From contig JAFFSR010000087.1 in assembly GCA_017163975.1 (NCBI GenBank), positions 310,001-374,000 on the forward strand: a DNA stretch of 64,000 nucleotides. The letters are read 5' to 3'. Position numbers and translations under genes: made by a program. Shown here in pieces: positions 1-12,400 of the stretch. The notes under the pieces are model-generated. The model was not told where the DNA came from. It did no database searches and worked only from the letters and a program-made list of their open reading frames with translations. The stretch comes from Anastatus disparis (Eukaryota; Arthropoda; Insecta; Hymenoptera; Eupelmidae). Each line of letters starts with the position of its first letter. The first letter of the stretch is position 1.

Positions 1-1540
1 AAAATATACAAAAAAAATTTTAGAAATCGAGGTCAAAGGGGTCAGGATTTAAACGTGATGGAATTTTTCGAATTTTCCAAATTTTTTACTAAATAAATAT
101 TTTAATGAATTTTTTCCTCAAAAACTATCAATTTTTCGTTAAAACTTAATAGAATACTTTTTCTTGGAAATTAGATGTAGAATTCACCTGAATTTTTGCA
201 AATTACAATATACTGATTTTTATGCTTACTTGATCGATTTGACGGCATGTCGGAGCTGCAGCAATCGAGTTTTGCCTTTTTTATTTTATCGATATCTTTT
301 TAAATTCTTAAATTAAACAAATATAATGACTTGTCTGCACTAAAGTTATATTAGTACAATAATTTTTGTTAAAATAAAAAATCATTTTGACTTTTTATTT
401 TTTTATGAGCTTGGATTGGAAATTAGATATCAAACTCGACAAACCTAACCTCAAAATACGATATATTGAAAGTTTTTATTATAACTTTGTGTGTATAATA
501 TTTTGGTGGTTTTCTTGAGTTGTCCGCACTAGAGTTTAATCTTACAAATTTTTTCTTTATAACAAAAAAACTCAATTAAATGCATCGTTTATTTATAAGT
601 TAAGATTGGAAATATTATTAGAAGGCGGACAGCTTCGTCATGCTCTTAAATATACTATTTAGTATATCTAAAAATCGAGCAGGTTAAATTGGCTTTTTAA
701 AGTCTTATTTTTTTTTGTTTATGAGGAAAAAATATACGAAGCCTCCAGTTGGGCAGCCTTCTTAAAGTTACTTAATTGTGCAAAAATGTCTGGAAAAATC
801 GTTATTTTGAATCAATGATGAGATTCGTGATTTTTTTTCTGAAAAAGTATTGATTTTTGGGACAAATGTATGAAAATGTTTTTTATTGGAAATCATGTGT
901 AGAATATAAACATATTTTTACAAATTATAATTTAAGACATTATGAACCATATATACTAAAAATTTAACAAAAAATAAATTTTAAAATTTCAAAATTTCAT
1001 TTATAATTTGTGATGTTTAGCAAATAATAATTTACAAAAATTCACATACATTTTACATACAATTTCCAATAAAAAACATTTTCATACATTTGTCCCAAAA
1101 ATCAATACTTTTTCAGAAAAAAAATCACGAATCTCATCATTGATCTAAAATAGCGATTTTTTCAGACATTTTTGCACAATTAAGTAACTTTAAGAAGGCT
1201 GCCCAACTGGAGGCTTCGTATATTTTTTCCTCATAAAAAAATAAGACTTTGAAAAGCCAATTTAATCTGCTCGATTTTTAGATATACTAAATAGTATGTT
1301 TAAATCGATCAAGTAAGCATAAAAATCAGTATATTATAATTTGCAAAAATTTAGGTGAATTCTACATCTAATTTCCAAGAAAAAGTATTCCTTTAAGTTT
1401 TAACAAAAATTGATAGTTTTTGAGGAAAAAATTCATTAAAATATTTATTTAGCGGAAAATTTGAAAAATTCGAAAAATTCCATCACGTTTAAATGCTGAC
1501 CCCTTTGACCTCGATCTCTAAAATTTTTTTTGTATATTTT
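1..1540. repeat. Large palindromic (foldback) element
   Basis: The first 240 bases and the segment 650 to about 955 are the reverse complement of about 975-1540. For example the GGTCAAAGGGGTCAGGATTT block near base 31 reappears inverted near 1490, and the cluster around 740 (GCCTCCAGTTGGGCAGCC) reappears inverted near 1200. The arms are close to 570 bp once the insertion at 239-649 is removed, and the loop is short. No coding potential is visible. The left end coincides with the window edge, so the element may extend further. It is most simply a non-autonomous foldback or MITE-like DNA element. Confidence 0.8.
239..649. mobile_element. TTAA-flanked MITE inserted in the foldback arm
   Basis: A 411-bp insert interrupts the left arm of the surrounding palindrome. 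Its ends are inverted (TTGACGGCATGTCGGAGCTG at the left; the right end reads TTAAGAGCATGACGAAGCTG on the minus strand). The matching place in the other arm (about 1298-1302) is uninterrupted and reads TTTAAAT, so the target was TTAA and the left copy has since mutated to TTGA. The interior is related, in reverse orientation, to the MITE at 16992-17406. There is no ORF. A TTAA target suggests a piggyBac-like or Kolobok-like transposase in trans; which one is unknown. Confidence 0.8.
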
Positions 1541-1609
1541 GGGTATCAAATAGAACATTTTCACAGATTTTCGACGAATTCTATTTTTTTGATAGGTGAG
1601 TTGACGTGA

Positions 1610-1615
1610 AACGTC

Positions 1616-1675
<60 letters not shown>

Positions 1676-1897
1676 TTTACGAATACGGCGTGTGCAACCC
1701 CGAGAAGCATCTGGAACAAAGCTGATGTATTAGAAAAGTACAAAAAAAAAGATACTCTTGTGTCTTTTGTGCCGGACGATTTTAGGACTTTGATAATAAC
1801 GGATTTTACTTCGTTAAAAATCACCACTGTCAAATTCACTGTAGTCCTTCGAGCCACAAAAGCGAATATTCGAGAGCCAACATTTCATTTTTGGCAG
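1610..1897 (+). other. Candidate coding exon ending at a splice donor
   Basis: One plus-strand frame (codon starts at positions 1610, 1613 and so on) is open for 96 codons. The first 20 or so are a (TA)n run. About 75 codons follow with ordinary amino-acid composition, for example SIWNKADVLEKYKKK and TSLKITTVKFTVVLRATKAN. The frame ends at TGG CAG followed by GTAAGA, a textbook donor in phase 0 at 1897/1898. No family is recognised, no start codon is seen, and no matching acceptor exon was found downstream, where the sequence turns AT-rich. It may be an orphan exon fragment or a chance ORF. Confidence 0.25.
1618..1673. repeat. (TA)n microsatellite
   Basis: About 28 uninterrupted TA units. 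The ORFs that run through it in any frame read as alternating Tyr-Ile and are artefacts. Confidence 0.95.
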
Positions 1898-1899
1898 GT

Positions 1900-4188
1900 A
1901 AGATGAAAATATTTAATCCTTTACTATGAATTTTATAAATTGAAATTATTTTTATAATACTTTTAAATATAATTAAAAGTATTATTTCTACATAAATGAG
2001 AAGTATTATTTTCATTGTTAAAATATGTTAAAATAAATTGCTTCGTTTTTAATAAAATTAATTATAATTGAAAATCGACTAAAAGATAAATGAGAAAAAA
2101 AAATTTTTTTTCAATCAACTTATTATTTGTTAATGAAGAGAATAATATTTTTAATTTAATCTATTCTGAATATATATTCCAACCATATAAATTTTTATTG
2201 TCATAGACGATCTTAGGCTCCTATTCATAGACCTAACTCAAGTAGCGGTTGTTACTTGAACCTAATTATGTCTTTGTCTCTCCATGATAAGAATAAAAGA
2301 CAGATGATACAACCGTTATTTGATCTCGTTAATAGCTACACTGGAAAAAAATATATTAGTATCGAAAAAAATTTTATTGTATCGAATATATTCTTTCGGG
2401 CAATCGGTAAAATATTTTTTTTATCAATATCATTTATTCCGTCAGCGAAAATAAAATTTTTAAATATCAATAAAATATTTCTCAACATACATAAGATATT
2501 TCTTGAACTTAATATCTCATACTGGAAATTGATAATTTTATTTTAAATTTATATCTTGTAATGTCAAAATAAAAATTAAGTTAAATAATTAAAATAAAAT
2601 TTTTTTCCTATAATAAAATATTTTTATGCATATAAAAAGTATTGCGTATTAATTATTTTCTGCGGACCAAATGGAAGTAACTATACATTGAATCAATATT
2701 ATCTTTCTTTAAAAATATATATGAATTTTTCAAGTCTAAAAAATATTTTTTTGTAGAAAAATATTATTTTGAAAACATGAAACATCACTTTTAAGCATAG
2801 AAATAATTTGTTACAAGTAAATTAAAAATATTAATTCAAATAAATGTTTCAACAAATTTAAGTTTTTTTTCTGCAATATAAATTTTAATTTTTTTTTAAT
2901 TACTGAAACTCTTTTGATTCAAAAAATAATTTTTTTATTCAATGAAGTATTTCTTTAAAACAGTTAAATAATGATTTTAATTAAAATTTATTTTTTGTAA
3001 TTATGTTTATAAATAATTGTTGTGAAATTTTTTTTACTGTAATGTACGTTTTTAATCAAAATAATAATTACTTTATTAAAATGAGAAAATTTTTTAAGTT
3101 TTTTAATTATATTTTCTTCATTCTGACAATTGTTTTTTTTTTCAATTCAAAATCCTCTTTGTAATGTAAAGAAATGTAATCTATTACACCGCTTTTTTGC
3201 ATCAATAAACATTCTATTGTTGAAAAGAGATAGGTTTATGGAAGTCATGAACTAATTTGTTTAATTTAAAAATGATGTCTTTGGATCAAGAAATTATTTG
3301 ATGTAAGATATTTTTTTCATTTTTATATAAAAATTATTTTAAATAAATATTACATTTTTTCAATAAAAAAATATAGCATTATTTTTAAGAAAGTTTTACT
3401 GACTTTCAATACTATTTTGGAAGTAACTAATTTCTTAAAGTTAATAAGATATTTTTCTAAATTCGAACATTGTTTTTTTCGAATATAATATTTTACGAAA
3501 AAAAAAGAATATTTCAAGGTTTTTTTTTTATTTTAAAAATTATTTTATTAATTTAAAAATTATTTTTCTTTGACTCAAAGAAATTCATTTCTTTGCACCG
3601 TATTTCTTATATTCAAAAACACCTTCTTTAAAGTTAAAAAAACTTTTTATGCTGTGTAGTTACAAATTTTGCGTGAAATTCCGTGATAAAAAGAACATTT
3701 GAACATACTAATTTAATATCATTTCAAAACAATGTATAATAACTATTTTTATAGTGGAAAATAAGGCTTTCTATTTTTTTTTAAACATTTTGCAGTTAAA
3801 AATGAAATTTCATTTCGTTAATATGAAAGGACAAAGATGAGCCACATGCTCTAGGATAAATCTAGAACAAACGTGCCTGTTTTCTTTTAATATCTAATAT
3901 CACTAATGTCCAATTATTCTTTTCTTTTATGCTATATTATTGAAAAAATTAATAATTTATAAAAATATTATATCTTTTTATTATTATTTAGTTTTTGAAT
4001 AACACTAATTTAAAAATTCGTTTCATGACACAATATATAATAAAGTTGAGATTAAGATTAGAAAAGGACAAAAATAAATGACCTATTATAAAACAAAATT
4101 CTTAAGGGTTTGCTTTATCGATCAAATATAGTTTAAAAATAAATTTCGTTTTTTTTTCATATGAATAAATATCGGAATTGTTTGTGAT
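1900..4188. other. AT-rich stretch without recognisable genes
   Basis: Very AT-rich DNA with many A and T homopolymers. The longest ORF (2256-2546, 96 codons) has low-complexity Ile/Phe/Lys/Asn composition and no recognisable motif, as expected by chance in such sequence. No RNA gene or clear repeat structure was seen. Confidence 0.6.
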
Positions 4189-4189
4189 C

Positions 4190-4807
4190 CCTAGCGGAAA
4201 TATAAAATATTTAAAAATGTTTGAAACTGTTCAAAACTGTTTGAAACTGTTTATAAGTGCAAAATTTAGGACATTCAAAACAGTTATGAACAGTTTTGAA
4301 CATTTTTAAACACTTTCAAAAAGTTTTGATAAGTTCGAAATGATTTCAAACGGTGTTTAATAGTTTTGAATTTTTTATGTTAAAAAGTTGTAGATTATTT
4401 TAAATATTCAAAATATTTAAAACAATTTTAAATCAATATGAACTATTTTTTATTAACTTGAACAGTTTTAAACAGTTTTAAAATGTTTTAAAAAGTTTGA
4501 CATGATTTCAAACACTGTTTCATGTTTCAAACAGTGTTTCATAATTTTGTGTTTGTAAAAATTTTCTTATATATATTAAAATGTATATAATATATACGAG
4601 AAAATGTTCACTTCAGTTTTAAATTATTCTGTATTGTTCAATACTGCTCAAAAATGTTTAAAACTGTTTATAACTGTTTTAAATGTCCCAAATTTCACAT
4701 TTATAAACTATTTTGAATAGTTTTAAACAGTTTTAAACATTTTTAAACAGTTTTGACTAATTTTAAACTATTTCAATAAGTGATGCACATTTTATATTTC
4801 CACTAGG
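4190..4807. repeat. Palindromic element of TTTAAAACAGTT repeats
   Basis: The ends are inverted: CCTAGCGGAAATATAAAAT at the left and ATTTTATATTTCCACTAGG at the right. The interior is filled with variants of GTTTAAAACTGTT on both strands, so the whole 618 bp can fold back on itself; the block containing GACATTCAAAACAG near 4270 is the inverse of that near 4680. No ORF. Probably a foldback or MITE element; no obvious target duplication is readable. Confidence 0.7.
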
Positions 4808-4809
4808 AA

Positions 4810-4947
4810 ACCACATTGGAGATATCATCTTTTCCTCTATTTTATTGCCAGTGGGTCTCTTGATCGCTGTGGACTGAGACCCGTGATTTCACCTTACTCA
4901 TGTAATTTTTATAGGCCTGGGAGAATTTGTAATTGCTTTTTCCTGCT
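4810..4947. other. Unassigned spacer between two foldback elements
   Basis: This is moderately GC-containing unique-looking sequence with no ORF, tRNA or repeat that I can recognise. Confidence 0.4.
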
Positions 4948-7185
4948 CTGAAAAACTTTTCGTACGAAAACACTATGATGAAAAGCAAATAGTGTTTTGG
5001 CACGAACGTATTAATGCTCTAGTTTACGAATGTCCGTAGTTATTCAGCACGAAGATCGTAGTGCATGAGCTGTAGAAAACGGTACAAGTAAAACCCTTTG
5101 ACGCTCAAAGTTAAGAGTCAGCTGTATACCGACACAGTTACCTGTTTTACCGAATCTATTTAAAATTTATTTTTTATAAAAACTAATAGCTTCAGGCAAA
5201 AATAAAGAGATGGTTTCGATTCGTGTAATAGAAAGCAATATTTTCTCTGATAAGAATAATTTAATTCTACCGCTTTATTTTCAAGAGTTGGAATAACTTG
5301 AAAATCTCATTATTTGACACTAATTTCTAATTTTTTAAGTTATTCCAACTTTTCTTAAAAACGAAGCAATAAAATTAATTTATACTAATCAAAGAAAATA
5401 TTACATTTTATTAAACACATCGAAACCATCTCTTAATTTTTGCCTCTTGTTGCTAATTTTGGAAAAAAAGTCAATTTTTTAATTAGAAAAGGACAGAGAT
5501 ACAGCGGACTCTTAAGGGCTATGAATTTCGTAGAATATATGATTGATACTAATATCATATGTGTATACTTCGAATTTCGTAGCTCAGCACTATGAGCTTC
5601 GTAATAAAATCACACGTACATTCAAAACTCGAAAAGAGAGTCGAGTGCGGCTCTCCCACTCCTTCATACAAAATGCAAATGAGGGGAAAAGATAAAACTC
5701 ACGCTTTATGAGAAAAACTGCCTCGATTGAAATGGCGTTCTTTAATAACATATATATTATTTATATATAGATATAAAATTAAAAATATATTTTAATATTT
5801 TACGCAATCTAAGTGTAAAAAAAATTTAAATAAGCGTTTTGAAAAGCCAATAATTCAAAGAAATTATTTAATCTATTTGTTAAAATTATTCTAATTATTG
5901 CGTCAGGCAAATTTTCCTAATAATAAAATATTAAGAAATATTTTTATTGTCAATCTATAGTTCTATTATATTTTTAGCATAATAAATATAACTTAATTTT
6001 TTGTAAATATTTATTTCGTTTGAATGAAATTAAAATTATATTTACATTAAAACTTCTTAACAATGCTATTGGTTTTAGTTTTTATATAATAATAATTTGA
6101 TGTAAAGATATATTTGTTATAATTCTATTGAAGATAATAGTATATAGATGTAAGCAAATATTTTATAACTACATTGATAGTAAATATAATAGAAATTTTT
6201 TTAGTTTTATCAAATTATTTTTTTAGTATCGCTTATTTGAGTAATTCTCTAGAACTTTTAACTTTTAATGTCACTGTTTTTAAACAATTTTTTAACAGTT
6301 TCCATTCCGTTATTTTGAGGAACACAACTTTACTGAAAAACTTTCTATTATATTTACTATTAATGTAGTTATAGAATATTTGCTTACATGTATATACTAT
6401 TATCTTCAATAGAATATAACAAATATATCTTTACATCAAATTATTCTTATATAAAAACTAAAACCAATAGTATTGTTAAGAAGTTTTAATGTAAATATAA
6501 TTTTAATTTCATTCAAACGAAATAAATATTTACAAAAAATTCAGTTATATTTATTATGCTAAAAATATAATAGAACTATAGATTAACAATAAAAATATTT
6601 CTTAACATTTTATTTTTTGCAAAATTTGGCTGACACAATAATTAGAATAATTAACAAATAGATTAAATAATTTCTTTGAATTATTGGCTTTTCAAAATGC
6701 TTATTTAAATTTTTTTTACACTCAGATTGCGTAAAATATTGAAATATATTTTTAATTTTATATCTATATATGAATAATATATATGTTATTAAAGAACGCC
6801 ATTTCAATTGAGGCAGTTTTTCTCATAAAGCGTGAGTTTTATCTTCTCTCCTCATTTGCTTTTTGTGTGAAGGAGTGGGAGAGCCGCACTCGACTCTCTT
6901 TTCGAGTTTTGAATGTTCGTGTGATTTTACTACGAAGCTCATAGTGCTGAGCTACGAAATTCAAAGTATACACATATGATATTAGTACCAATCATATATT
7001 CTACGAAATTCATAGCCCTTAACTTTGAGCGTTAAAGGGTTTTACTTGTACCGTTTTCTGCAGCTCATGCACTACGATCTTTGTGCTGAATAACTACGAA
7101 CATTCGTAAACTAGAGCATTAATACGTTCGTGCCAAAACACTTTTTGCTTTTCATCATAGTGTTTTCGTACGAAAAGTTTTTCAG
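4948..7185. mobile_element. Foldback element with about 830-bp inverted arms
   Basis: The left end CTGAAAAACTTTTCGTACGA matches in inverse the right end TCGTACGAAAAGTTTTTCAG. The inverted match continues through 4948-5110, skips a MITE at 5111-5515, and resumes through about 5516-6175 against 6362-7017, then 7018-7185. Without the MITE each arm is about 830 bp and the loop 6176-6361 is about 185 bp. ORFs within it, such as 6174-6368, are the loop and have no recognisable motif. The long arms and lack of genes fit a foldback-type non-autonomous DNA transposon. Confidence 0.85.
5111..5515. mobile_element. TTAA-flanked palindromic MITE
   Basis: It is bounded by TTAA at 5111-5114 and 5512-5515, with inverted ends TTAAGAGTCAGCTGTATACC and, on the minus strand from the right end, TTAAGAGTCCGCTGTATCTC. 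The interior is self-complementary around CTTGAAAATCTCATTATTTG. The other arm of the host foldback has the unoccupied site CCCTTAACTTTGAG at about 7015-7028, so this is a clean insertion into TTAA. No ORF. Confidence 0.85.
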
Positions 7186-7242
7186 TGTGGTCTCCTAGTT
7201 CTATTTCACAGAGAAAAATTCAGAAAAATTTTTACAAAATTT

Positions 7243-7311
7243 CCCCGGGGATTAAACTTTGGTCTACTACAGCATGAGCCAAGAGCCTTAGTCCCTGCGC
7301 TACCACCTATT
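7243..7311 (-). tRNA. Degenerate tRNA-like sequence (pseudogene or SINE head)
   Basis: On the minus strand the sequence begins GGTGGTAGCGCAGGGACTAA, resembling a D-arm and pol III A box. It continues through CTTGGCTCATGCTG in the anticodon-arm position, and ends with AAGTTTAATCCCCGGGG, a decayed T-arm and B box (canonical GGTTCGAATCCC). The T loop has lost the TTCGA core, so it is unlikely to be a working tRNA. A SINE head or tRNA pseudogene is the likeliest reading. Confidence 0.4.
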
Positions 7312-7402
7312 CTACTTATAGGTATGAACTTATTTTAAATAAATGAGAATCGGAAGAGTGTAAATATGTTTAAATTTAAAGAACAATCCGAGAAAAATCA
7401 TA

Positions 7403-7675
7403 CCTACTGAAAATATTGTATGAATTCTCATGTGAGATCTCATATGAAATCGCCCATAAAATCTCATATATATTCGTTGAATTTTGAAAATAAAATAAAT
7501 GTATGTGAGATCTCATGTCAGATCGCACATATATTTATTTTATTTTAAAAATTTAACAAATATACATTCGATTTCATATGCAATCTCATAGGCGATTTCA
7601 CGTGACATCTCATATGCAATCTCGTGTGCGATCTCACATGTGATCTCACATGGGATCTCTTATATATTTTATTCA
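7403..7675. repeat. Array of alternating AGATCT / CAYRTG palindromes (left copy)
   Basis: It starts with CCTACTGAAAATATTG, and the following 270 bp repeat variants of ATCTCATRTGAGATCTCA. These are two 6-bp palindromes, AGATCT and CAYRTG, set next to each other in a 12-bp period. The same ending (CAGTAGGG) and repeat occur inverted at 10309-10652, so the two arrays may be the sub-terminal repeats of one 3.25-kb element. Related terminal repeats occur at 55829-56196. Confidence 0.7.
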
Positions 7676-9462
7676 ATTTAAAAAAATTTTTTTTTTTTTT
7701 ATAAAATAATTGGAGCATTTTGAATTTGTTTTAAAATTATTACAAGTTTTCGGTATTTTTCATTTTATTCAATGTTAAAAGTAAATATGGACAAAAATTA
7801 GATTTCATACAAATTCCGATTTTTTCAGTTTGTCTCTATCTGTTATGGTTTTATTCAGTTTCTTTTGATCTGTTTCAGTTTGTCTCAATTTACTTTAGTT
7901 TCTTTTCACTTGTTTTAATTTATTTCAATTTACTTCAGTTTCTTTCAATTTTAAAGTTTTTCTTTGAGGTTAAAGTTTCCAGATATGCTATTGTGGACGT
8001 TAAAAAACATAAATTTAAGTTAAAAAACAAAAATTTAATTTTTATGTATGTATAAACAAAACTTTATTTGTAAAATTAATTTATAATAAAAATAATTTTC
8101 TAGATCATAGTTTTGTGATGTTTGTTTAACAAAAAAATGTCTGTTGAAATAGTTGAGTATTAACGATTTCCCAGTCTACAATTTCAAGCTCGATTCCTTT
8201 TTTAAGTGGGCTCAAAATCGAGTTTTTAGTTTGAAATTTTTGATTAAGTCGAATTTTAAATACTGAAATATTAAATTATTTAACAGGTTAAGTATATATT
8301 TCAAATTATTATTATCAATAAATGTTATTTTCTAATATTATTCGTAAAATTTAAAAAGTTTTGGCAAGATTCGGATTGTTTTCGAATTTTTCCGAAAATT
8401 TCTGAAAATTTCCGAGGGTTTTCGAAAGTTTCTGAAAATTTCTAACAATTTCTTTACAAATTTTTTAATAATCTAACTGAAATACTTAAATAATTGGAAT
8501 AAATCCAAAAACTTCAAAAAAATAGGGAAAACTTTTGGAAAAATTTGAAAAATTTGGGAAAAATTAGAAATCAATTAAAATACTCTAAAATATTCTGATT
8601 ATTTCAATTAATATTCTAAAAGATTCTGGAAAAATATGAAAAAATTCATAAAGTTCTAAGGAAAATTGAAAACTTCTGAGAAATTTTGAAAAATTTTGAA
8701 GCCATCCGAAAATTTCCGAGAGACTTCGAAATATTCTGAATATTTATAGAAAATAAATGTTTAATTCTGGAAAGAATCTAAGATATTTTGTAAAAAAATG
8801 AAAAGAAATGAAAATAAATGAAATATACCGAAAAAAGCGGAAACAAACTTGAATACTTTGAATGTCTCGTCCCAATTTTACCAAAGTCTCTCCAACCGAT
8901 TTCAATTCTTACTGTTTCTTTCAGTTTCCCTCATTTTCTTTCTGATTACTTCTAAAACTTTTTGAATGATTTCAAGTGTTTTATTTATTTTTTTCGCTGG
9001 AATTATTATGAAAACCATGTGAATAGTCTGTATGAATATGATTATATATCATGGTTTGAAATTATATTCGAGCGCGATTTTGAAATTATTCAGATTACGG
9101 TAGATTCACGACTAAATCATGGAAAGAAGCAATAAGATTGCGATATAACTTTAAAATAAAAGTAAAATCAATAATTCTTGAGTCAGAAAAACCTATATTA
9201 TTTAAATCTGTAAGACGCTATTGTAAATGATATGTAAAAATAATTTATCAGTATGATAAAAAAAAGATAATAAGTACTAAGTCACTGTCAGTTTATTGAA
9301 GGTAGTTTGTCATAATGTTCTAAGACATAAATGAAGCTGCAACTGTTTTTACGGCGACATGCAAATTGTGTAACAATTGGTAAGACGTGTTATGCCGTAA
9401 ATCTGAACCAGATGCAGCGTGCGTCATAGAACGACACTACCTATTGATTAGAAAAACTGTCA
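7676..9462. other. Low-complexity interior between the palindrome arrays
   Basis: Repetitive AT-rich sequence. 7800-7960 and 8870-8980 repeat TTCAGTTT/TTTCTTT phrases; 8340-8760 is built from GAAAATTTCCGAAAATTTC-like units on both strands. No ORF of note and no RNA gene recognised. It could be the interior of a non-autonomous element spanning 7403-10652. Confidence 0.45.
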
Positions 9463-9851
9463 TTAAGAGGAGGTCGAGTATATCTGTCCTTTTCTAATCA
9501 AACAATTGATTTTTTCACAAAAATTAATAGTTGTAGAAGAAAATAAGGAGATAGCCCCATCTTGTATTATAAAAAGCAATATATTCTTTGATGAGCAAAT
9601 ATTATTTTTATCGATTCGTTTTGTAGGAAACCTTGAAAAACTTAAAAAATAGAGGTTAGGATGGACCTTTTAGTTTTTCAAAGTTTTCTTAAAAACGAAG
9701 AGATGAAAATAATTCTTCCTCATTATAGAAAATATTGCTTTTTATTATACGAGATGGGACTTTCTTCTTATTATTTGCTACAATTACTAGGTTTTGCAGG
9801 AAAATGAATTTTTTGGTTAGAAAAGGTTGGAGATATACGACCTGCTCTTAA
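9463..9851. mobile_element. TTAA-flanked palindromic MITE
   Basis: TTAA at 9463-9466 and 9848-9851 bound a 389-bp palindrome. The left end TTAAGAGGAGGTCGAGTATA and the minus-strand right end TTAAGAGCAGGTCGTATATC are related, as are the sub-terminal CTGTCCTTTTCTAATCA and GGTTAGAAAAGGTTGGAG blocks. It shares termini with the MITEs at 48966-49352 and 37343-37583. No ORF. Confidence 0.8.
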
Positions 9852-10308
9852 TCAGTGAACTAACCCCGAGCCTCATATACATGATTTCGTCTGTGATATG
9901 AAATAAGTATCTCATTTTTGGAATAAACAAATTCTGTACAAACCTTTGTATACAAACGTCATGGCTCCAGACCTCACTGAAAAGTGATGGCCTTCTCGAG
10001 TGTAAAAGGCGATATGCATAATTGTAGTGACTAGTATCTTAAATATTACTTGTAAATAACGTCTAAATCTTCGTAAAAATTTTGTTTCTATTATTATTCA
10101 ATCGCCAAGTATAATTACGCTCGAATATAGTTTAAAACCATAATCCATAATAGCATGCTTTAGATAACGATTGTTTTGTAGATGTAGTGTAGAATCATTT
10201 ATTCGTAATTTTATTAATATATATAATATATAAATAAATTGAATTATAGACCAAAATTTAGATTTTATATTTGTTGACATTAATTACAACTATAAGTGTA
10301 GGAAAAAA

Positions 10309-10652
10309 TCAAATTTTTTTGCACATGAGATCTCACGTGAGATCTCACATGAGATCTTATGTCCAAAAAAATTTTATTTTAGTTCACACGAGATCTCATG
10401 TGAGATCTTATGTGAGATCGGGTATCGGGAAAAATTATACTTTTCGCACATGAGATCTCACATGAGATCTCACGTGAGATCGGGCATCAGGAAAAATAAA
10501 ATTTTGCGGTACATGAGATCTCACGTGAGATCTCATATGAGTTCTCATATGAGATCTCGTTTCATTTTCAATCGTGAGATCTCATGTTAGATCTCGTGTG
10601 AGATCTCACATGAGATCTCACGTGAGATCTCATGTCATTTTTTTCAGTAGGG
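10309..10652. repeat. Array of alternating AGATCT / CACGTG palindromes (right copy)
   Basis: About 340 bp made almost wholly of AGATCTCACGTG and AGATCTCATGTG units, broken by short spacers such as GGGTATCGGGAAAAATTATA. It ends in TTTTTTCAGTAGGG, the inverse of the terminus at 7403. The period is 12 bp and every unit has dyad symmetry, so any single strand can form many alternative hairpins. ORFs through it (10271-10453) read as His-Val-Arg-Ser repeats and are not genes. Confidence 0.8.
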
Positions 10653-10659
10653 TCCCAAC

Positions 10660-11639
10660 ACGCATAATGTTTATTCCTATAATTTTTTTTTGATGAACAT
10701 ATTGAGTTGCATAAGGGTTTAAACTCTTCATGAAGGTTCAAATTTTTATATTTCTTTAAGAGCGAATGAGAAAATTGAATTGCAATATTTTTTATAACGA
10801 TTTAAAAAAATATTGTTTTTTTATAAATAAATGAAGCTGTGACTTTATTTATAACTTTTACGAATTTATTATTTGAATATTCTTATAGCTGTGTTTGAAA
10901 CGAAGATTTTGAAGAAAAAAGAACTCTCTAAGGTTAATAGGAGCCAAGATAAGATTTTTTTTTTTTAAGTTACAGCCACTTTTTTATAACAATTGAGAAA
11001 CGAATCAAGCGTCATTTTTTAGTTGAAGACTTATATTTTAAAAATCTATGATTAGATTTTTAAAAATGCGACTCTTCATTATTAAAACTAAAATAATAAT
11101 AATATACAAATGATAACATCAAAGTCGGAGTCGTGGTGGGAATGCTTATCTTTGCGCGTGAGGAAAGTTAACTAAGGACCCCGTTCCAATAAAATTCGTA
11201 AAAATTAACCGTATCTCCGTAAATAATGGACCGATTTTTAAGTTTTTTTTTTTAATTTGTGGTACCTTAAAAAATTATTAATATTGGTGCAAATAGTTTT
11301 TCAATATAGGGTGTATTTAAGTTAAAACAACTGTACCTAATACGGACACCTTAAACGCAAATGATTGTTGTGGCTCACTGAATCAATATTTTTAGATGTG
11401 TAATGTCTCATTCTAAAGATAAAAGAAAGAACTTTAAAATGAGATATCATGAGTTTCATTACGATCAATATTTACGAAATGCGCGTGGATTTACGTAAAT
11501 GTTGTAAATGAACTTACCTTATTATTCCTCATAATTATTACATTTGGAACCTAGAGACAAGTTAAATTGAAATTCTTATTTTTTCTATATTTTAACTGAT
11601 TATTATAATTAATTTTTGGTTTCGATAAATAAAAAAATA
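10660..11639. other. AT-rich spacer, no gene seen
   Basis: I found no ORF of interest, RNA gene or boundary motif. A few GC-containing phrases near 11120-11240 look like old repeat sequence but could not be assigned. Confidence 0.4.
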
Positions 11640-12400
11640 ATTATTAATAATTTCAAAAATTTTAATAATAATAATAAAAATTATCTCGTTTTTTTTTACT
11701 TTTCTTTGTTTTTGATGCAGAAAATTTTTTTCATCATTAAATATATTTTTATTTTCTTTCTAAAATTAAACCACTACGATTTTCACGTAAGGAATATTTT
11801 CTAAATATAATAGAAAAATTGATATGAAAATTGCTTTTCAATTGGAAATATTTTTATTTTTTATTACATTATAAAATATTAATATATATATATCGAAAAA
11901 ATTATGATATAAAAGGATAACATTTATGGAAGAAGGATAAAAAAATTTTTATTTTCGTGTAAAATATATTTTTATTAAATATTAATTTTTCTTTTCTTGC
12001 GGTGGGCTCGCTTTCGTTTTCCTCTATAAAAATATTACAATTTATATTATCGCTTTCTTCGCATACGTCGTTTTCAATTTCGATTGCCTCGACATTGGAG
12101 CTACTCTCCTCATTACAATTGCTAGAAATAATGATTTTAATCTATATAATATATGAGAAGCTGTTGCTGAAATTCAATGTTTAATTAAATACAAATTTAA
12201 ATTTTCTGATTACTCTTTGTTCATCGATTTTTTCTGTGTTATTTTAAAAATGTTTCTTACATCAAAATCTTTGTAGTTTAATTTTAGAAAGAAAATAAAA
12301 ATATATATAATGATGACAAAAATTTTTTGCATGAAAAACAAAAAAAAGAAAAAAAATCGAGATAATTTTTATTATTACTATTAAAATTTTTGCAACTAAT
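11640..12400. repeat. Imperfect inverted repeat
   Basis: The segment 11670-11815, containing TTTCTTTCTAAAATTAAACC, is the reverse complement of 12245-12395 with scattered mismatches, enclosing about 430 bp. It contains a short (TA)n tract at 11882. The 12002-12184 ORF lies in the loop and shows no recognisable motif. Probably an old foldback or MITE. Confidence 0.6.

Noticed and set aside
2256..2546. 96-codon ORF as a gene
   Set aside because: Low-complexity Ile/Phe/Lys/Asn composition in very AT-rich DNA, no motif and no supporting signals.
10271..10453. ORF with His-Val-Arg-Ser repeats
   Set aside because: It is the translation of the 12-bp palindrome array.
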